A DNA stretch of 47,519 nucleotides from CAYVUB01 sp964454675 (GTDB taxonomy: Bacteria > Bacteroidota > Bacteroidia > Flavobacteriales > Flavobacteriaceae), in NCBI GenBank assembly GCA_964454675.1, contig CAYVUB010000020.1, positions 1 through 47,519 on the forward strand, given 5' to 3'. Of this stretch, positions 17,878 through 27,437 are shown in pieces (position 1 is the stretch's first letter; each line of letters starts with the position of its first letter). The notes below the pieces were generated by a model. The model did no database searches and was not told the origin of the DNA. It worked only from the letters and a program-made list of their open reading frames with translations. Position numbers and translations under genes: made by a program.

Positions 17878-19524
17878 TTATGTTAAATCTTTGTAGTATT
17901 TTAAAAGATTTTGAGTAGATGCATCATGATTAACAACAATAGATGATGCTTCAAATTCCTTTAGAATGGTATTTGCAAGTTGTTTTCCAAGCTCAACACC
18001 AAACTGGTCATAACTGTAAATATTCCAGATAACACCCTGAACAAAAATCTTATGTTCATACAAGGCAATAAGCTTTCCTAAACTTTCGGGTGTTAGTTTT
18101 TTTATGAGAATTGTGGTGGTTGGTTTATTGCCTTCAAAGATTTTAAAAGGTGTAAGTCTTTTTATTTCGGCATCGGGAAGATGTTGCTTTTGTAATTCTT
18201 CAATAACTTCCTGTTCTGATTTTCCGTTTAACAAGGCTTCGGTTTGCGCAATAAAATTGGACATCAATTTATCCTGATGTTCTTTATTGCCATGAAGTGA
18301 TTGTACAAAACCGATAAAGTCTGAAGGAATCAATTTTGTCCCCTGATGTATCATTTGAAAAAATGCATGCTGCGAATTGGTTCCGGGTTCGCCCCAAACA
18401 ATACTTGAGGTTTGGTAGTCAACTTTATTACCGTTTCTGTCAACACATTTTCCGTTGCTTTCCATAATGGCTTGCTGTAAATAGGTGGCAAATTGATTCA
18501 GGTATTGCGAATACCCTATAACTGCTTCGCTTTCGGCTTTAAAAAAATTGGTGTACCATATACTCAAAAGCGCAAGTATGACGGGAATATTGGTTTTGAA
18601 ATCTTCATTTTTAAAATGCTCGTCCATTTTATGAGCGCCAAGAAGCAGATTTTCATAATGGTTGTATCCTATTGACAGGCTTATTGACAACCCAACGGCA
18701 CTCCATAATGAAAAACGGCCTCCAACCCAGTTCCACATCGGGAAAATATTTGTTTCATCAATGCCAAAACCTTTTACCATTTCAATATTTGTCGATACCG
18801 CTACAAAGTGTTTTGCCACATCATCTTGTGCTGCCGATTGTAAAAACCAGTGGCGTATGGTAGTGGCATTTGACAAGGTTTCTTGTGTGGTAAACGTTTT
18901 TGATACCACTACAAACAATGTGGTTTCGGGGTTGAGTTTTTTCAAAACTTCATTAACATGGTCGCCGTCAACATTACTTACAAAATGTGTATTGAGATGA
19001 TTTTTGTAATACTGCAAGGCATCAACAACCATTGCAGGCCCAAGATCTGAACCTCCAATACCTATGTTGACAATATCTGTAAACGGCTTGCCTGTGTAAC
19101 CTTTTCTTGTACCGTTGATTATTTCGTCTGAAAACGTTTTAATCTTATCTTTTACCTCGTATATTTCGGGAATGACATCTGTACCGTCAACAAAAACGTT
19201 TGCACTTTTTGGGGCTCTAAGTGCGGTATGAAGTACTTCACGCTTTTCGGTTTCATTGATAACATCACCCGAAAATTGTTTTTGAACAGCTTCTTTTAAT
19301 TTGGTCTCATTGGCAAGTTTTATCAATAGCTCCAATGCTGTTTCATCTATCCTGTTTTTTGAAAAATCCACATAAAAATCATCCCATACAATGGTCATTT
19401 GATTTGCTCTGTCGGGGTTTTGCGCAAACCACCGTGGCATCTGTGCATCTTTTATGGTTTCAAAATGCGCTTGAAGTTTTTTCCAGGCTTCGGTAGTTGT
19501 CGGATTTACAGATGATAGTGCCAT
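17878..19524 (-). CDS. pgi: Glucose-6-phosphate isomerase
   Basis: A 548-residue enzyme interconverting glucose 6-phosphate and fructose 6-phosphate. It has the substrate-binding loop GIGGSDLGPAMV, the SKTFTTQETL stretch, the catalytic-base region WGEPGTNSQHAFFQMIHQGT and QSLHGNKEHQD. It is full length for the long bacterial/eukaryotic type. It starts 8 bp after the M23 peptidase gene and probably ends a minus-strand operon DUF3108 - kynA - M23 - pgi. Confidence 0.97.
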   Translation of the reverse strand: MALSSVNPTTTEAWKKLQAHFETIKDAQMPRWFAQNPDRANQMTIVWDDFYVDFSKNRIDETALELLIKLANETKLKEAVQKQFSGDVINETEKREVLHTALRAPKSANVFVDGTDVIPEIYEVKDKIKTFSDEIINGTRKGYTGKPFTDIVNIGIGGSDLGPAMVVDALQYYKNHLNTHFVSNVDGDHVNEVLKKLNPETTLFVVVSKTFTTQETLSNATTIRHWFLQSAAQDDVAKHFVAVSTNIEMVKGFGIDETNIFPMWNWVGGRFSLWSAVGLSISLSIGYNHYENLLLGAHKMDEHFKNEDFKTNIPVILALLSIWYTNFFKAESEAVIGYSQYLNQFATYLQQAIMESNGKCVDRNGNKVDYQTSSIVWGEPGTNSQHAFFQMIHQGTKLIPSDFIGFVQSLHGNKEHQDKLMSNFIAQTEALLNGKSEQEVIEELQKQHLPDAEIKRLTPFKIFEGNKPTTTILIKKLTPESLGKLIALYEHKIFVQGVIWNIYSYDQFGVELGKQLANTILKEFEASSIVVNHDASTQNLLKYYKDLT

Positions 19525-19532
19525 TACTTAAA

Positions 19533-20813
19533 TTATTGTATTTGTAACTCTTGTTGTTTTCCTTGTTTGATAACGGTTTCGTTTTGATATTTGTAAGGAA
19601 TATTGTCTAATTGTGTTTTTAACGGTTTGATAAATTCCAGATACGGGGTTTTTAAATTACTTGGTAATTCTTCTGATTGCGGCAGCTTTTCTTTAAACGG
19701 GTCAACTTCTTTTCCGTTTTTCCAGAAACGGTAGCATACATGCGGACCGCTTGTATTACCGGTCATTCCCACCCAGCCGATAACATCACCTTGTTTTACG
19801 TATTGCCCTTTTTTAACGTTTTGGGCTTTCATGTGTAAATATTGGGTGCTATAAGTGTCGTTGTGCTTGATTTTTACATATTTGCCGTTTCCACCTTTTT
19901 GAGTTGATTCTATAACTGTTCCATTGGAAGTTGCCAAAATAGGTGTGCCAACAGGTGCTGCAAAGTCGGTTCCTCTGTGCGGTCTTAACGCATAACCGTA
20001 ATATGCTATGCGCCGGTTTAAGTTGTAACGTGACGATATACGGCTAAACTGAACCGGTGCTTTTAAAAAGGCTTTTTTCATGCTTTTTGCCTTATCGTCA
20101 TAATAATCATATTTTTTATTGACACTGTCTGCCATGAATTTAAAGGCATAAAAATCTTCTCCTTTATGCTGAAAATAAGCAGCATCAATACTTTCTAATC
20201 CTACATAAATAGAATCTTCAATATAACGTTCTCTGTAAACTATTTTGAATTTGTCGTCTTTTTGCACTTTAAAAAAGTTGATAGTCCATGCATAAATATC
20301 TGACATATCATTGATTAACTGATAGGGCAATCCCTGCGAATCCATAGTTTGCGACAACGAGTTTGTGATAGTCCCCGAAGCTTCCCTGACTTTAACCGTA
20401 ACTTGTTTACTTTCTCTATATGCCGTTATTGAATCTGCAAAATGTATCACCACATAGTCTATATTGTTGGGCTGGTAAATGAAACATTCTGGCATTTGCA
20501 GTGAATCGTTTGAACACAGCAAGGTATAAGGTTTTCCTATCTGCAATTTTCTTATATCGTAAGAATCTTTTGCGCTTTCTGCGATGTTGTGGATTTTAGT
20601 ATAATCAATATTATGGCGTGCCAAAATAGAGCCAAAGCTGTCGCCTTGTTTTATGGTGTCTCTTTTTACTATATAGTTGTTAAGATTAAATCCAAATTCG
20701 ATAATTTCTTTTGGTTCTGTGTAAACTTCTACGGGTTCGTCTGTTTTTTCTTCTTTACAGGAAAAGATGCTAATAGCGGTAAATAGGGTTAATAGTATGT
20801 GTTTTGGTTGCAT
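19533..20813 (-). CDS. M23 family peptidoglycan endopeptidase
   Basis: A 426-residue probable lipoprotein: the signal region ends in FTAISIFSC, placing Cys19 as the lipidated residue. A LysM/OapA-like region follows (QGDSFGSILARHNIDYTKIHNI). The C-terminal peptidase domain has the zinc ligands in HRGTDFAAPVGTP (H-x3-D) and GPHVCYRFW (H-x-C variant of HxH). The HVC form is common in this subfamily and does not by itself show inactivity. It probably trims cell-wall cross-links in the periplasm. It lies 15 bp from kynA and 8 bp from pgi. Confidence 0.93.
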   Translation of the reverse strand: MQPKHILLTLFTAISIFSCKEEKTDEPVEVYTEPKEIIEFGFNLNNYIVKRDTIKQGDSFGSILARHNIDYTKIHNIAESAKDSYDIRKLQIGKPYTLLCSNDSLQMPECFIYQPNNIDYVVIHFADSITAYRESKQVTVKVREASGTITNSLSQTMDSQGLPYQLINDMSDIYAWTINFFKVQKDDKFKIVYRERYIEDSIYVGLESIDAAYFQHKGEDFYAFKFMADSVNKKYDYYDDKAKSMKKAFLKAPVQFSRISSRYNLNRRIAYYGYALRPHRGTDFAAPVGTPILATSNGTVIESTQKGGNGKYVKIKHNDTYSTQYLHMKAQNVKKGQYVKQGDVIGWVGMTGNTSGPHVCYRFWKNGKEVDPFKEKLPQSEELPSNLKTPYLEFIKPLKTQLDNIPYKYQNETVIKQGKQQELQIQ

Positions 20814-20828
20814 TAATGTTGTTTGGTT

Positions 20829-21761
20829 TTATAAATTGGCTCCCCAATTTTCTAATTCTTCTTTAGTCCATAATTCGGGGAAGAAAATCCGCCGTTGATA
20901 TTTAGGGTGCATGTATTTTTTCCAGTCACTTCCTCCTGTTGCTTCTCCTCCACCGCTGCCGCTTTCAATATAATGTCTTGCGGCATTGTAATGCGCCATA
21001 ACCCATGTTACATTTACCGTGTAGTCATAATGGCGCATGGCTTTTACCAAACCGGCATCTTGCCGGTCTTGCTCCGGCAGCTCTTTAAAGCGTGTCCACA
21101 GGTTTTTAGTATTATAGCTTTCCATAAACCGCAAAAACTCGTCTTTGTAGCGATTTTCAAAATTCACTAAAAGTGTCGATTTTTTACCGGTAGCATAATC
21201 TTTTCCTGCGGCTTGCCAGTACAAATGTTCAAACGCATGTGTGTATGGCGTGTTTCTGTCTATCGTTGCTCTAAAACGGTAATCGATTAAATTGATGAGT
21301 TCTGTGGATGCAAATTCAATCAAGCGGTATTGTGCGCTTTGAAAGCCGCTTGCCGGTGTTAAGGTATTCCTGAATTTCATGTATTGCTCTACATCCATAC
21401 CTTCACGCATGATATTGAATGATGTGGTAAGCATATCAAAATAACGGCTCACACGCATTAATTTGGATTCAAACAAGCTTGTTGTCAAGTCTTTGCTTTC
21501 TGACACCTGAGCTATTTCCCAAAGTATCATTTTAAACAACAATTCGTTGATTTGATGATAGGCAATAAACACCATTTCGTCCGGTAATGTGGTACGCTGA
21601 ATTTGCAAACTGAGCAAGGCATCTGTTTGTATATAATCCCAATATGTGATAGGCTTACTGTAGAGTAAGCCTTCTAAATGTGTGTGTGTGTCTTGATTTA
21701 TAGCTTGGTACTTCTGCTGAAGTTCCTCTAATATAAAGTCAAAGTTTTTCTGGTTGGACAT
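20829..21761 (-). CDS. kynA: Tryptophan 2,3-dioxygenase
   Basis: A 310-residue heme dioxygenase that opens the indole ring of tryptophan to N-formylkynurenine. The family residues are in EMVFIAYHQINELLFKMILW (distal His region), the substrate motif SGFQSAQYRLIE and the C-terminal HYNAARHYIESGSGGGEATGG, split here for length. Most of the protein is helical, as expected. No other kynurenine-pathway gene is nearby, but two tyrosine-catabolism genes (hppD, hmgA) follow upstream, so the locus gathers aromatic amino-acid degradation. Confidence 0.95.
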   Translation of the reverse strand: MSNQKNFDFILEELQQKYQAINQDTHTHLEGLLYSKPITYWDYIQTDALLSLQIQRTTLPDEMVFIAYHQINELLFKMILWEIAQVSESKDLTTSLFESKLMRVSRYFDMLTTSFNIMREGMDVEQYMKFRNTLTPASGFQSAQYRLIEFASTELINLIDYRFRATIDRNTPYTHAFEHLYWQAAGKDYATGKKSTLLVNFENRYKDEFLRFMESYNTKNLWTRFKELPEQDRQDAGLVKAMRHYDYTVNVTWVMAHYNAARHYIESGSGGGEATGGSDWKKYMHPKYQRRIFFPELWTKEELENWGANL

Positions 21762-21774
21762 TTTATCAAGTTAA

Positions 21775-22551
21775 TCAAAATTCTACTTTAAATGAATGTT
21801 TTAAGCCTTTAAAGGCTTCTAAGTCAGCTCTTAATGAGCCTACTCGCAAATCGGCCTTTATACGCAACGGTATTTTATTATCATCTGCACTTACCCACAG
21901 CGTTAAGCTTTCGTTTTCTTTAAATACACGGCCTGCCATTACATAGGGTCTGAACTTTAAGGTTTTTATTTTACCAAATTCGGTATCCAATGTTTCCCTG
22001 CCTAAAAATTTGAGTTTAAAATTGTAATTTTCTTCATCAAAAAACATATTTAAACTTACCATTTCACCTACTTTGATGGTTTCGGTTTTATAATTGTTAC
22101 GCAGATAATAATATGCCGAAACCATATCCTGAACATCTTTTTCGGTTACGTAATCTTGCTTCTTCTTGCGTTTTTTATCGTTAACGTGAGCTATTCTTGT
22201 TTCGTGATTGAAATGGATTTCAACGTCTTTGGTGTGGCCGCCTTCATCAATTTTTCTGATAAATCTGTACGGCAATCCTGTTTCTTTATCAAAATAGCTT
22301 TCATAACGGTCATCTACTTTAAAAAACCATTTTATAGCACCGGTCGTCCAGCCTTTGCCTACCACATGGTAAACAGGTTTACCTTCAAACTTTGAATCTT
22401 TTATTTCCAGAGTAGCATTACCTGCTTTTAAGAATCCGCTGTAGCTCATTTTAAATTTAAGCCACTCACCTGCTTGAAAAGACGATTGGTCTTGAGCATA
22501 ACTATTTAAAATTAAGAAGCTTGTAATTATTACAATGAGAGCTTTTTTCAT
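21775..22551 (-). CDS. DUF3108 domain protein, secreted
   Basis: About 258 residues from the Met that opens a clean signal peptide (MKKALIVIITSFLILNSYAQ). A start seven codons upstream (22572) is possible but adds residues before the signal. DUF3108 proteins are periplasmic, with a lipocalin-like beta structure: FKMSYSGFLKAGNATLEI, KWFFKVDDRYESYFD, LTLWVSADDNKIPLRIKADL. Function unknown. It is 13 bp upstream of kynA and probably its operon leader gene. Confidence 0.87.
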   Translation of the reverse strand: MKKALIVIITSFLILNSYAQDQSSFQAGEWLKFKMSYSGFLKAGNATLEIKDSKFEGKPVYHVVGKGWTTGAIKWFFKVDDRYESYFDKETGLPYRFIRKIDEGGHTKDVEIHFNHETRIAHVNDKKRKKKQDYVTEKDVQDMVSAYYYLRNNYKTETIKVGEMVSLNMFFDEENYNFKLKFLGRETLDTEFGKIKTLKFRPYVMAGRVFKENESLTLWVSADDNKIPLRIKADLRVGSLRADLEAFKGLKHSFKVEF

Positions 22552-22631
22552 AATCATATTGAATAATTGCAATTAAAATTGCCTGTTTATTGAGCCAAAT
22601 CGCAATTACTGTTCCAAAAGTATTAAAACAA

Positions 22632-22662
22632 AAAAACTCCGTCAAATTAATGAGGAGTTTTT
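22632..22662 (-). terminator. Terminator after hppD
   Basis: AAAAACTCC (22632-22640) and GGAGTTTTT (22654-22662) form a 9-bp stem. The minus-strand product ends in a T-run. It separates hppD from the DUF3108-kynA-M23-pgi group. Confidence 0.85.
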
Positions 22663-22695
22663 AAGTATAATTATTCGTTAAATATTTGTTATTGT

Positions 22696-23856
22696 TTACA
22701 ATGTTCCACGTAATTCCTGCTCCCGCTCAATAGATTCAAACAAGGCTTTAAAATTTCCGGCACCAAAACCTCGTGCTCCCATACGTTGTATGATTTCAAA
22801 AAATAAGGTTGGGCGGTCTTCAACAGGTTTGGTAAAAATTTGCAGTAAATAACCTTCTTCATCGGCATCAATCATAATACCCAAACTTTTAAGTGTTTCA
22901 ATATCTTCACGTAAGGCGTGGCTGTGTTCTTCCAACCGTCCGGGAACTGCTCTGTAATACTCTTCCGGTGGCGTTGATAAAAACTCAACACCTCTTGATT
23001 TTAATTTTGAAACGGTGGTGATGATATCATCTGTAGCAACGGCTATATGTTGTACGCCCGGACTTTCATAAAAATCGAGGTATTCTTCAATTTGCGAACG
23101 TTTTTTTCCTTCGGCGGGTTCATTGATCGGGAATTTGATACGACCATTGCCATTGCTCATCACTTTACTCATTAATGCCGAATATTCGGTGTGGATTTGC
23201 TTGTCATCAAACGATAAAAAATTGACAAAGCCCATCACGTCTTCATACCATTTTACCCAGGTATTCATTTCGCCCCAACCAACATTTCCTACCATGTGGT
23301 CAATGTATTTCAAACCTGCCGGTTCCGGATTGTAATCTGACTTCCATTCTTTAAATCCCGGCAAAAATTGACCTTTGTAGTTTTTTCGTTCTACAAACAT
23401 GTGGACGGTTTCGCCATAGGTATAAATTCCTGCTCTTACCACTTCACCAAATTCATCGGTTTCTACCGTTGGTTCCATGTATGATTTGGCTCCTCGTTTA
23501 GTGGTTTCTTCATAAGCGCTTCGAGCATCTTCAACCCAAAGTGCCACCACTTTTACGCCATCACCATGTTTTACAATATGATTGTTGATTGGCGATTTGC
23601 TATTGAGTGGTGTTGTTAAAACCAAACGTATTTTGTCCTGTTTTAACACATAGCTCACCTCATCACGTGAACCCGTTTCCAAGCCTTTGTAGGCATACGA
23701 CTGAAAGCCGAACGCTGTTTTATAAAAATGGGCGGCCTGCTTGGCATTGCCCACATAAAATTCTACATAATCGGTGCCTAATAAAGGCAGGAAATCCTGT
23801 GCGCCTTCAAAAATTTTTTCTAAACCGTAATTTACGGATGTTATTTGTTTGCTCAT
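22696..23856 (-). CDS. hppD: 4-hydroxyphenylpyruvate dioxygenase
   Basis: A 386-residue iron(II) enzyme converting 4-hydroxyphenylpyruvate to homogentisate in tyrosine breakdown. Two vicinal-oxygen-chelate halves are present. The iron ligands lie in KYIDHMVGNV, GVQHIAVATDDI and the C-terminal TLFFEIIQRMGARGFGAGNF. I start it at MSKQITSVNYGLEK. An upstream in-frame Met (23898) would add 14 residues encoded by a CCTTCCCAAAGGGAAGG palindrome and is not credible. hmgA, the next enzyme of the pathway, lies 119 bp upstream on the same strand. Confidence 0.96.
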   Translation of the reverse strand: MSKQITSVNYGLEKIFEGAQDFLPLLGTDYVEFYVGNAKQAAHFYKTAFGFQSYAYKGLETGSRDEVSYVLKQDKIRLVLTTPLNSKSPINNHIVKHGDGVKVVALWVEDARSAYEETTKRGAKSYMEPTVETDEFGEVVRAGIYTYGETVHMFVERKNYKGQFLPGFKEWKSDYNPEPAGLKYIDHMVGNVGWGEMNTWVKWYEDVMGFVNFLSFDDKQIHTEYSALMSKVMSNGNGRIKFPINEPAEGKKRSQIEEYLDFYESPGVQHIAVATDDIITTVSKLKSRGVEFLSTPPEEYYRAVPGRLEEHSHALREDIETLKSLGIMIDADEEGYLLQIFTKPVEDRPTLFFEIIQRMGARGFGAGNFKALFESIEREQELRGTL

Positions 23857-23867
23857 AATAGTAGCCC

Positions 23868-23975
23868 ATCCTAACCTTCCCAAAGGGAAGAAACTCAAAA
23901 CCGGGCAGATTTTAAGTTTTAATTATACTCTAATTTTAAATTACCTCTCAAAAGTCCCCTTTGGGGATTTAGGGG
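23868..23975. repeat. Two GC-rich palindromic repeats between hmgA and hppD
   Basis: CCTTCCCAAAGGGAAG at about 23876-23891 and TCCCCTTTGGGGA at about 23954-23966 are short dyads of a kind scattered through flavobacterial genomes. They fill most of the spacer and could fold in the polycistronic RNA. They also create the false upstream start of hppD. Confidence 0.55.
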
Positions 23976-25130
23976 CTAAAGCCATGATTTAAAATAATCT
24001 TCATCGGCTATTTTTAAGGCTTCTTCTGTTATTTTAAGCGGTTTGAACGTATCGACCATCACAGCCAGCTCATCGGTTTTTACTTTGCCGATGCTGCGCT
24101 CTACAGCTCCGGGATGCGGCCCGTGCGGAATACCCGCAGGATGCAACGAGATATGTCCCGCATCTACATCATTACGGCTCATAAAATCGCCGTCAACATA
24201 ATACAACACCTCATCACTGTCAATATTGCTATGATTGTATGGCGCCGGAATGCTTAACGGATGATAATCATACAAACGCGGTACAAAGCTACATACCACA
24301 AACGCATCGGTTTCAAAAGTTTGATGTACCGGCGGCGGTTGGTGAATGCGGCCTGTTATGGGTTCAAAATCGTGAATGGAAAACGCATACGGATAGTTAT
24401 AACCGTCATAACCAACTACATCAAACGGATGCGACACATACACCATTTCAAAAATATCGTCCTGTTTTTTTACTTTAATGAGAAACTCGCCTGTTTCATT
24501 ATAGGTTTCCAGTTCTTGTGGTTTGCGTATATCGCGCTCACAAAACGGCGAATGTTCCAGCAATTGCCCAAACCAGTTGCGGTAACGTTTTGGTGTGTAA
24601 ATCGGGCGGCGGGATTCTACAATAAACAACCTATTATCTTGGGTGTCAAAATCTATTTTGTAAATAATACCTCTTGGAACAAGCAGATAATCACCATATT
24701 TAAAATCGAGATTACCAAGATGTGTGCGTAATTTTCCTGTGCCTTTGTGGATAAAAATAAGCTCATCGGCATCGGTATTTTTATAGAAATAATCGTTGGT
24801 GGACTGCTTGGGTGCTGCCAGAATGATGCTGCAATCGCTGTTGGTCAACACGGTTTTACGGCTGTCGAGATAATCGTTTTCGGGGGCAACCTGAAATCCA
24901 CGGAAACGATACGATTGAATAGAATTTGCTTTGGCTATTTTTGGTGCAACGCTGTACTGCTTTTTGATAGCAATAACCTGTGTAGGCCGCTGCTCGTGAT
25001 AGCTGTTGGTGTACATGCCGTCAAACCCGATAGTGCCAAAAAGCTGCTCGCTGTACAATGTGCCGTCCGGTTTGCGAAATTGAATGTGCCGCTTGGGCGG
25101 AATACTTCCTAATGTATGATAGAATGGCAT
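23976..25130 (-). CDS. hmgA: Homogentisate 1,2-dioxygenase
   Basis: A 384-residue cupin-fold iron enzyme that opens the homogentisate ring to maleylacetoacetate. Family segments include FEPITGRIHQPPPVHQTFET, the iron-site region DSDEVLYYVDGDFMSRNDVD and ISLHPAGIPHGPHPGAVERS. It is the bacterial short form. With hppD downstream it makes two successive steps of tyrosine catabolism. Later enzymes (isomerase, fumarylacetoacetase) are not in the window. The leader holds an AT-rich ATAACT-type repeat. Confidence 0.94.
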   Translation of the reverse strand: MPFYHTLGSIPPKRHIQFRKPDGTLYSEQLFGTIGFDGMYTNSYHEQRPTQVIAIKKQYSVAPKIAKANSIQSYRFRGFQVAPENDYLDSRKTVLTNSDCSIILAAPKQSTNDYFYKNTDADELIFIHKGTGKLRTHLGNLDFKYGDYLLVPRGIIYKIDFDTQDNRLFIVESRRPIYTPKRYRNWFGQLLEHSPFCERDIRKPQELETYNETGEFLIKVKKQDDIFEMVYVSHPFDVVGYDGYNYPYAFSIHDFEPITGRIHQPPPVHQTFETDAFVVCSFVPRLYDYHPLSIPAPYNHSNIDSDEVLYYVDGDFMSRNDVDAGHISLHPAGIPHGPHPGAVERSIGKVKTDELAVMVDTFKPLKITEEALKIADEDYFKSWL

Positions 25131-25433
25131 TTTTTTAAGTTATTAGTTATGAATGATGAGTTATGAAGATGAATTGAAAAATTCTTTTGCATCGCACAAA
25201 CACAGCATTAAAATTTACATAAATATATGAAATTATCAGATTCCTGTGAAAACAAGAATAATAATTATGCTGATTCACTCAGGATTTCTTTTGATAAGAA
25301 ATTGAAGATGTGCTAATAAATTGCTCCAAAAGTGTGTCATCGTGCTACAAATATGAGAAAAAATAGTGTTTCTTAAAAGTATTTTTTTAATTTTATCAGA
25401 CAGCAATGAAATAAATTTTAAAAAGAACTGTAT
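25131..25433. other. Divergent intergenic region hmgA / 25434 gene
   Basis: A 303-bp region between divergent genes. Directly upstream of hmgA (25138-25168) is a repeated word, on the minus strand CATAACTCATCATTCATAAC, of the same type as the ATAACTC repeat inside the TPP riboswitch at 32610-32640. The rest is AT-rich, and I see no clear promoter or RNA element. Confidence 0.4.
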
Positions 25434-25865
25434 ATGAAACTTATCGTTTGTTTTATATGTGCTTTGGTCACAAATACAACCATACATTCTCAAAATTCAG
25501 AGAAAAGTTATGCTTCATTTTTCTCAATGAAACCGGATACTATTTTAGATTTGGAATCCAATTTAGATATAGAAAAAAATTTACTTAAAAAAGATGCATT
25601 TTTCTCGTTTCATAATTTAAGCTATACCCAAAATGATTCAAACCCTGGCATCTATATTAATACTGAAGAATTAAACAAAAAAGTGCTTTCAAACCTTACC
25701 ATTATTGAAAATACTTATATAGATTATACTGAATATCTGAGAGGTTGCGGTCCTTTGAAAGACGGCATAACAAACACTGTTAATAGTGGTGAATTAATGC
25801 TTTCAAACATCATAGATAATTTTGTAAACAATTATTTATTAAAGAATTTAATCTTCAAGGATTAA
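25434..25865 (+). CDS. Hypothetical secreted protein
   Basis: A 143-residue protein with a short signal peptide (MKLIVCFICALVTNTTIHSQ) and no recognised domain. The mature part is acidic and Asn-rich, with one CGP turn (LRGCGPLKDGI), and looks helical. Codon use fits the neighbourhood. It lies alone between divergent hmgA and convergent ahcY, facing a terminator at 25916-25944. It is probably a lineage-specific periplasmic protein; no function is suggested. Confidence 0.6.
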   Translation: MKLIVCFICALVTNTTIHSQNSEKSYASFFSMKPDTILDLESNLDIEKNLLKKDAFFSFHNLSYTQNDSNPGIYINTEELNKKVLSNLTIIENTYIDYTEYLRGCGPLKDGITNTVNSGELMLSNIIDNFVNNYLLKNLIFKD

Positions 25866-25915
25866 AAACTAAAACCTGCTTTGTTTCTCCATTTCTTTAA
25901 GAGGCAAAAACAAAA

Positions 25916-25944
25916 AAAGCACCAAGAAATTACCTTGATGCTTT
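25916..25944 (-). terminator. Terminator after ahcY
   Basis: AAAGCACCAAG (25916-25926) pairs with CTTGATGCTTT (25934-25944) with one wobble. On the minus strand a T-run follows. It ends the ahcY transcript. Confidence 0.8.
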
Positions 25945-25969
25945 CATTTTAGATGATATATTTTAAAAA

Positions 25970-27286
25970 TTAATATCTGTAATATTCCGGTTTAAACGGC
26001 CCTTCAACAGCTACACCAATATAGTCTGCCTGGTCATTGCGAAGTTCGGTAAGTTCCACACCTATTTTTTCTAAGTGTAAACGCGCTACTTTTTCATCTA
26101 AATGTTTTGGTAACATATACACTTGGTTTTCGTAAGCATCACGGTTAGTCCACAATTCAATTTGTGCCAAGGTTTGGTTGGTGAACGAGTTACTCATCAC
26201 AAAACTTGGATGGCCTGTAGCACAGCCTAAATTCACCAAACGACCTTCTGCTAAAATCAATACATCTTTACCGTTAATAGTGTATTTGTCAACCTGCGGT
26301 TTGATTTCTACTTTGGTATTGCCATGGTTTTTGTTGAGCCAGGCCATATCTATTTCGTTGTCAAAATGCCCAATGTTACACACAATGGTTTTGTCTTTCA
26401 TCGCTTCAAAATGACGGCTTTGGACAATATCTTTGTTTCCTGTTGTTGTAATAACAATATCGGCAGTTTTGATAACGGTCTCCAAACGTTTTACTTCAAA
26501 TCCGTCCATAGCAGCTTGAAGCGCACAAATCGGGTCAATTTCGGTAACAGTCACAATACTTCCGGCACCTTTAAATGATGCGGCTGTACCTTTACCTACA
26601 TCGCCATAGCCACAAACAACCACACGTTTTCCGGCAAGCATCACATCGGTTGCACGGCGCACAGCGTCAACGGCACTTTCTTTACAACCGTATTTGTTGT
26701 CAAATTTGCTTTTGGTCACAGAATCGTTCACATTGATAGCAGGCATCAATAAGGTACCGTTTTTCATACGCTCATACAATCTGTGAACGCCTGTTGTGGT
26801 TTCTTCAGATAAACCATTGATGCCTGCAACCAATTCAGGATAACGGTCAAAAACCATATTGGTCAAATCGCCACCATCATCCAAAATCATATTTAACGGT
26901 TTACGGTCTTCTCCAAAAAACAAGGTTTGCTCAATACACCAGTCAAATTCCTCTTCGTTCATACCTTTCCATGCATATACCGGAATTCCGGCAGCAGCAA
27001 TGGCAGCGGCAGCCTGGTCTTGGGTTGAAAATATATTACAAGAACTCCAGGTCACTTCTGCGCCAAGAGCTTTAAGGGTTTCAATTAATACAGCCGTTTG
27101 GATGGTCATGTGCAAACATCCTGCAATACGTGCACCTTTAAGTGGTTGTGAGTCTTTATACTCTTCACGTAAACTCATAAGTCCCGGCATTTCGGCTTCT
27201 GCCAGTTCAATTTCTTTACGTCCCCAAGCTGCAAGTGACATATCTTTTACTTTATACGCTACGTACGGAATTGTTTTTGTATTCAT
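25970..27286 (-). CDS. ahcY: Adenosylhomocysteinase
   Basis: A 438-residue NAD-dependent enzyme hydrolysing S-adenosylhomocysteine to adenosine and homocysteine, clearing the product inhibitor of methylation. Signatures are HMTIQTAVLIETLKALGAEV, SSCNIFSTQDQAAAAI, the NAD loop VVCGYGDVGKGTA and the C-terminal KPEYYRY that completes the neighbouring active site. It is the cytoplasmic housekeeping type without the 40-residue insert of some bacteria. Divergent from the phosphopantetheinyl transferase gene. Confidence 0.98.
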   Translation of the reverse strand: MNTKTIPYVAYKVKDMSLAAWGRKEIELAEAEMPGLMSLREEYKDSQPLKGARIAGCLHMTIQTAVLIETLKALGAEVTWSSCNIFSTQDQAAAAIAAAGIPVYAWKGMNEEEFDWCIEQTLFFGEDRKPLNMILDDGGDLTNMVFDRYPELVAGINGLSEETTTGVHRLYERMKNGTLLMPAINVNDSVTKSKFDNKYGCKESAVDAVRRATDVMLAGKRVVVCGYGDVGKGTAASFKGAGSIVTVTEIDPICALQAAMDGFEVKRLETVIKTADIVITTTGNKDIVQSRHFEAMKDKTIVCNIGHFDNEIDMAWLNKNHGNTKVEIKPQVDKYTINGKDVLILAEGRLVNLGCATGHPSFVMSNSFTNQTLAQIELWTNRDAYENQVYMLPKHLDEKVARLHLEKIGVELTELRNDQADYIGVAVEGPFKPEYYRY

Positions 27287-27356
27287 CTGTTATTTTTTAT
27301 TTGATTTTCTAATGTCAGACGCAATGCCAAGTTTATATTACAGTTAAAAGTGTAAT

Positions 27357-27388
27357 TTTGGCTATGGCATTTCATAATTGTATATTTG
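27357..27388 (+). promoter_or_regulatory. Bacteroidota-type promoter for the PPTase gene
   Basis: TTTG (27357-27360), 20 nt, then TATATTTG (27381-27388): an exact match to both flavobacterial boxes, about 50 bp before the start at 27438. Confidence 0.6.
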
Positions 27389-27437
27389 TCTGTAAATTTG
27401 TGACTGCAAAGATAAGTATTAACTTTCAGAATATTAA

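Noticed and set aside
23857..23898. Upstream start adding 14 residues to hppD
   Set aside because: The extra codons lie in a CCTTCCCAAAGGGAAGG palindrome; the family starts at MSKQITSVNYG.
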